A stretch of 34,920 nucleotides of DNA, from positions 1-34,920 of the forward strand of contig JBCCLJ010000051.1 in NCBI GenBank assembly GCA_039026915.1, read 5' to 3'. Below, in pieces: positions 32,944 through 34,920 of the stretch. The stretch is from JBCCLJ01 sp039026915 (GTDB taxonomy: Bacteria > Acidobacteriota > Thermoanaerobaculia > Multivoradales > Multivoraceae). The notes under the pieces are model-generated. The model searched no databases and was not told the origin of the DNA. It saw only the letters and a program-made list of their open reading frames with translations. Positions within the stretch are counted from its first letter, which is position 1; every line of letters begins with the position of its first letter. Both the position numbers and the translations under genes were made by a program.

Positions 32944-33747
32944 TTGGATTGGGCTGAGGTCATTCTGCGAGTGCACGACGTACCGCGCTGCGCGACCTTC
33001 TACGAGGAGGCCCTTGGAATGCGCCGTGTCGAGACGCAGCGGCAGAGCGTCGTGCTCGACTTCCCGACGCGGCAGTCGGGCGAGGCACGCCTTCGTCTGG
33101 TGCCGGCCGAGAGCACCCAACCGACCGTCGCGACCTCTGAGGATGCCTTCTGGAAGCTCGGGATCACGCTCCCTGATCTCGACGCGACCGTCGACGATCT
33201 GCGCGGCCGGGGAGTCGAGGTCACCGATCCGGTCCAGTTTCGCGACATCGGCTACCTCTGTCATCTCCGTGATCCTTCGGGGCACGCCCTCGAGCTCCTG
33301 CAGAGGACCTTCCGAGACACGCCCAAGCTCGGGACGGGCGCTGCCGACTCGAAGACGGTCCTCGCCCACGTGACCTTGAGGATCCGGCACCTCGAGCGTG
33401 CGCTGCGCTTCTGGCAGGGGCAGGGCCTGCAGGTCGTGTCGAGGCAGCCGGTCGAGGACTTCGGCTTCGTTCTGTACTTCCTGGCGGCGAAGGCCGAGCC
33501 GCGGCCTTCAGAGGATCTCGAAGCCGTGGAGAATCGCGAGTGGCTCTGGCAGCGGCCCTACACCTGCCTGGAACTGCAGCACTGGCCACAGCGCGATGCC
33601 GATTTCACCGTGGCCAGAGCGCAAGAGCCCGGGCTCGAAGCGATGCGTTTCTCGGGGACGGCGAACGCTTCGACGGACATTCAGCTCCGGAGTGGAGACG
33701 GCTTCCTGTCCAGCGAATTCCCCGAGCCGTGTCGGCACGACTCGTGA
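32944..33747 (+). CDS. Two-domain VOC (glyoxalase/bleomycin resistance-like) protein
   Basis: This 267-residue protein contains two VOC modules. The first (WAEVILRVHDVPRCATFYEEALGM ... LRDPSGHALELLQ) is about residues 1-120. The second (LAHVTLRIRHLERALRFWQGQGLQVV ... YTCLELQHW) is about 140-220. Such proteins bind a divalent metal and act as lyases, dioxygenases or drug-binding proteins. Possible metal ligands include the E of LELLQ and the H of AHVTLR, but full ligand sets are not clear. The TTG at 32944 has GGAG (32934-32937) 6 nt upstream and gives a normal VOC start. A GTG at 32902 would add 14 residues without a ribosome site. It is divergent from padR, sharing the palindrome region. Substrate unknown. 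Confidence 0.78.
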   Translation: MDWAEVILRVHDVPRCATFYEEALGMRRVETQRQSVVLDFPTRQSGEARLRLVPAESTQPTVATSEDAFWKLGITLPDLDATVDDLRGRGVEVTDPVQFRDIGYLCHLRDPSGHALELLQRTFRDTPKLGTGAADSKTVLAHVTLRIRHLERALRFWQGQGLQVVSRQPVEDFGFVLYFLAAKAEPRPSEDLEAVENREWLWQRPYTCLELQHWPQRDADFTVARAQEPGLEAMRFSGTANASTDIQLRSGDGFLSSEFPEPCRHDS

Positions 33748-33778
33748 CGTTCCAGCTTCCGCCCCCGTAAGCAGAAGC

Positions 33779-34138
33779 ATGGACATCCTGCCGCAGTCTT
33801 CGGATCGAGAGCCTTCCTCGGGAGCCATCGCGGGGCGCATCGCTCTGCTCGGCCTGGTCATGACGCTGGTTTGCCTCTCTCTGGTGTCGAGTGAAGTCAG
33901 TCAGGCCGTGGAGTCGGCCGGCCTGGAGGCCCGCTGGGAGGTCCTCCTGGCAAGCCAGGGGGTGCTCGAGGAGTCGAGCTGCGGCTACCTTTTCAAGGTC
34001 AGTCGCCCCGGCCAGTCGGGTAGCGCCAAGGTTCGAGAGGTCACCCCGGACTTCGTTACGTTCACCGTGCAGCGCGACCAGAGGAGCTTCGAGCGCGTGG
34101 TGCCGCTCGGCATGCTCGTCTACGAGCTGTCTCGCTGA
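33779..34138 (+). CDS. Small single-pass membrane protein, unknown family
   Basis: This 119-residue protein has one hydrophobic helix (about 18-40, IAGRIALLGLVMTLVCLSLVS), then a Glu-rich segment (SEVSQAVESAGLEARWEVLL) and a beta-rich C-terminal part (GYLFKVSRPG ... DFVTFTVQRDQRSFERVVPLGMLVYEL). The short cytoplasmic N-terminus and the following soluble domain suggest a type II membrane orientation, with the domain in the periplasm. No family was recognised. Only a weak AGCAG-like sequence precedes the ATG, so initiation is uncertain, but the amphipathic composition and end with VYELSR look genuine. It lies between the VOC and phosphodiesterase genes on the same strand. Confidence 0.6.
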   Translation: MDILPQSSDREPSSGAIAGRIALLGLVMTLVCLSLVSSEVSQAVESAGLEARWEVLLASQGVLEESSCGYLFKVSRPGQSGSAKVREVTPDFVTFTVQRDQRSFERVVPLGMLVYELSR

Positions 34139-34166
34139 GCGAACTTCAGGCTGGCGCGCTCGCGGT

Positions 34167-34172
34167 TAGCAT
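34167..34172 (+). promoter_or_regulatory. -10 hexamer TAGCAT abutting the phosphodiesterase start (leaderless)
   Basis: TAGCAT ends 6 nt before the GTG at 34179. No ribosome site is present. The placement is the same as TAGACT before 20193, suggesting a leaderless transcript. Confidence 0.35.
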
Positions 34173-34178
34173 GGCGCG

Positions 34179-34637
34179 GTGAACGTCACCGTCCTTTCCG
34201 ACACGCACGGTCTGCTGAGGCCGGAAGCCTTGGCAGCCGCCGAGGGGAGCGACGTCATCCTTCACGCGGGAGACGTCGGCGACCCCGAGATCCTCGCCCG
34301 GCTGCGTCACATCGCTCCGCTGCATGTGGTCCGGGGCAACGTCGACCGCGGCGAACTCGCCGAGCTCCCCGCGACCGAAGTCTGTGAGCTCGGCGAGCAT
34401 GCGGTGTACATGCTCCACATTCGCGAGGAGCTCGACCTCGACCCCGCGGTGGCGGGCTTCTCGGCTGTCGTCTTCGGCCACTCCCACCGCCCGCTCATCG
34501 AGTGGAACCGCGACGTCCTCTTCCTCAATCCGGGAAGCTGCGGCCCGCGCCGCTTTTCGCTGCCGGTAACCCTGGCGCGGCTGCGGATCGGTGCTCGTGG
34601 CGAGCCCTTGGACGCCGAAATCGTCGACCTGCTCTGA
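34179..34637 (+). CDS. YfcE/MJ0936-type metallophosphoesterase
   Basis: This 152-residue protein has the full calcineurin-like metal-binding set of the YfcE group: D8 and H10 in SDTHG, D32 in HAGDVGD, N54 in VRGNVD, H80, and H101/H103 in FGHSHRP. Two metals (usually Mn) are held in the active site, and these enzymes cleave phosphodiesters. The natural substrate is generally unsettled. The GTG at 34179 is the only good start, but no ribosome site precedes it. It lies 40 nt after the small membrane protein gene and is convergent with the receiver gene. The C-terminus (SLPVTLARLRI) completes the compact fold, so the protein is full length. Confidence 0.92.
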   Translation: MNVTVLSDTHGLLRPEALAAAEGSDVILHAGDVGDPEILARLRHIAPLHVVRGNVDRGELAELPATEVCELGEHAVYMLHIREELDLDPAVAGFSAVVFGHSHRPLIEWNRDVLFLNPGSCGPRRFSLPVTLARLRIGARGEPLDAEIVDLL

Positions 34638-34657
34638 AACGGCCCGTCGGCTTTCGA

Positions 34658-34920
34658 CTAGACGGCGGCCTTCACGGCCTTCGGAAGCGTCTCTCGAAAG
34701 ACCCGGGCCCACTGATCGGCGGGCACCGGCTTGTCGACGATCGCATCGACGGGAGCGTTCGACAGATCGTGCTCCGCCGCGTAGCCGGTCGTCAGAACGA
34801 CCGGGCAATCGGCTCGCGCTTCCTTGATGGCACGCGCTACATCGACGCCAGAAAGGTCGGGCATCAGCAGATCGGTGACCACGAGCGCGAAGCTCTGCGG
34901 CGCGTCTCGGAACTCCCGTA
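34658..34920 (-). CDS. Response-regulator receiver domain (5' end beyond window)
   Basis: The minus-strand frame ending at 34658 is open to the right edge, giving the last 87 residues of a receiver-containing protein. Visible features are SFALVVTDLLMPDLSGVDVA with the phospho-acceptor aspartate in VTDLLMP, the conserved threonine in VVLTTGYA, and lysine in IVDKPV. The end ADQWARVFRETLPK closes the last helix of the fold, so nothing follows the receiver. The missing N-terminal part could make this either a stand-alone regulator or the C-terminal receiver of a hybrid kinase. The sequence is different from the receiver of the hybrid kinase at 21584-25417. Confidence 0.88.
   Translation of the reverse strand, partial: REFRDAPQSFALVVTDLLMPDLSGVDVARAIKEARADCPVVLTTGYAAEHDLSNAPVDAIVDKPVPADQWARVFRETLPKAVKAAV

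Overview
The window is high-GC bacterial DNA (roughly two-thirds G+C by eye), densely coded on both strands. It contains no rRNA operon, insertion sequence, integrase, phage gene or CRISPR array. Two separate PadR regulator + ~880-residue 'ADOP' permease pairs, a Reg_prop-type hybrid histidine kinase, PQQ-like and sialidase-fold secreted proteins, several GTG/TTG starts and many 1-4 nt start/stop overlaps suggest an Acidobacteriota chromosome. That assignment is an inference from gene content only.

Layout. (1) 1-4254: the 5' part of a secreted protein with tail-fibre-like VGLGT..P..LHI repeats runs off the left edge on the minus strand, divergent from a PadR-ADOP pair. (2) 4255-5897: a RhlE-type DEAD-box RNA helicase with a structured leader of about 160 nt. 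(3) 5940-8870 (minus): a sialidase-like BNR protein, a sodium:solute symporter (SSS) and a small multidrug resistance protein, tightly packed. Behind them lies a stranded protein-gene fragment (8891-9142, plus strand). (4) 9159-11419 (minus): a secreted PQQ-like beta-propeller protein translationally coupled to an Eis-like acetyltransferase. (5) 11488-14634 (plus): a sugar isomerase/epimerase, a second SSS, an 81-residue membrane protein and an unknown protein, joined by GTGA overlaps. The run ends at a hairpin fused to what looks like the 5' half of a tRNA-Gln. (6) 14786-15873 (plus): bactofilin plus a methyltransferase-like protein. (7) 16246-20076 (minus): an SPFH protein with a C-terminal GYF_2 domain, an M23 endopeptidase and a DegT-type aminotransferase, spaced 7 and 2 nt apart. 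(8) 20193-28217 (plus): a sialidase-fold lipoprotein, a giant hybrid sensor kinase and an M14 metallopeptidase. (9) 28264-32706 (minus): PadR-ADOP pair number two, then GluQRS and an HNH nuclease. (10) 32944-34637 (plus): a two-domain VOC protein, a small membrane-anchored unknown and a YfcE-like phosphodiesterase. (11) 34658 to the right edge (minus): a receiver domain.

How the parts work together. Regions 3 and 5 look like uptake/processing cassettes for carbohydrate derivatives. Regions 6 and 7 bring together envelope and cell-shape factors (bactofilin, LytM peptidase, SPFH). Region 8 couples extracellular sensing to peptide degradation. The most unusual items are the SPFH-GYF_2/M23/aminotransferase operon, the SSS-linked mini-membrane protein, the tRNA-like half, the orphan coding fragment, and probable leaderless promoters abutting three start codons. 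Coding-sequence starts were chosen by ribosome binding sites, overlaps and signal peptides. No database search was possible.
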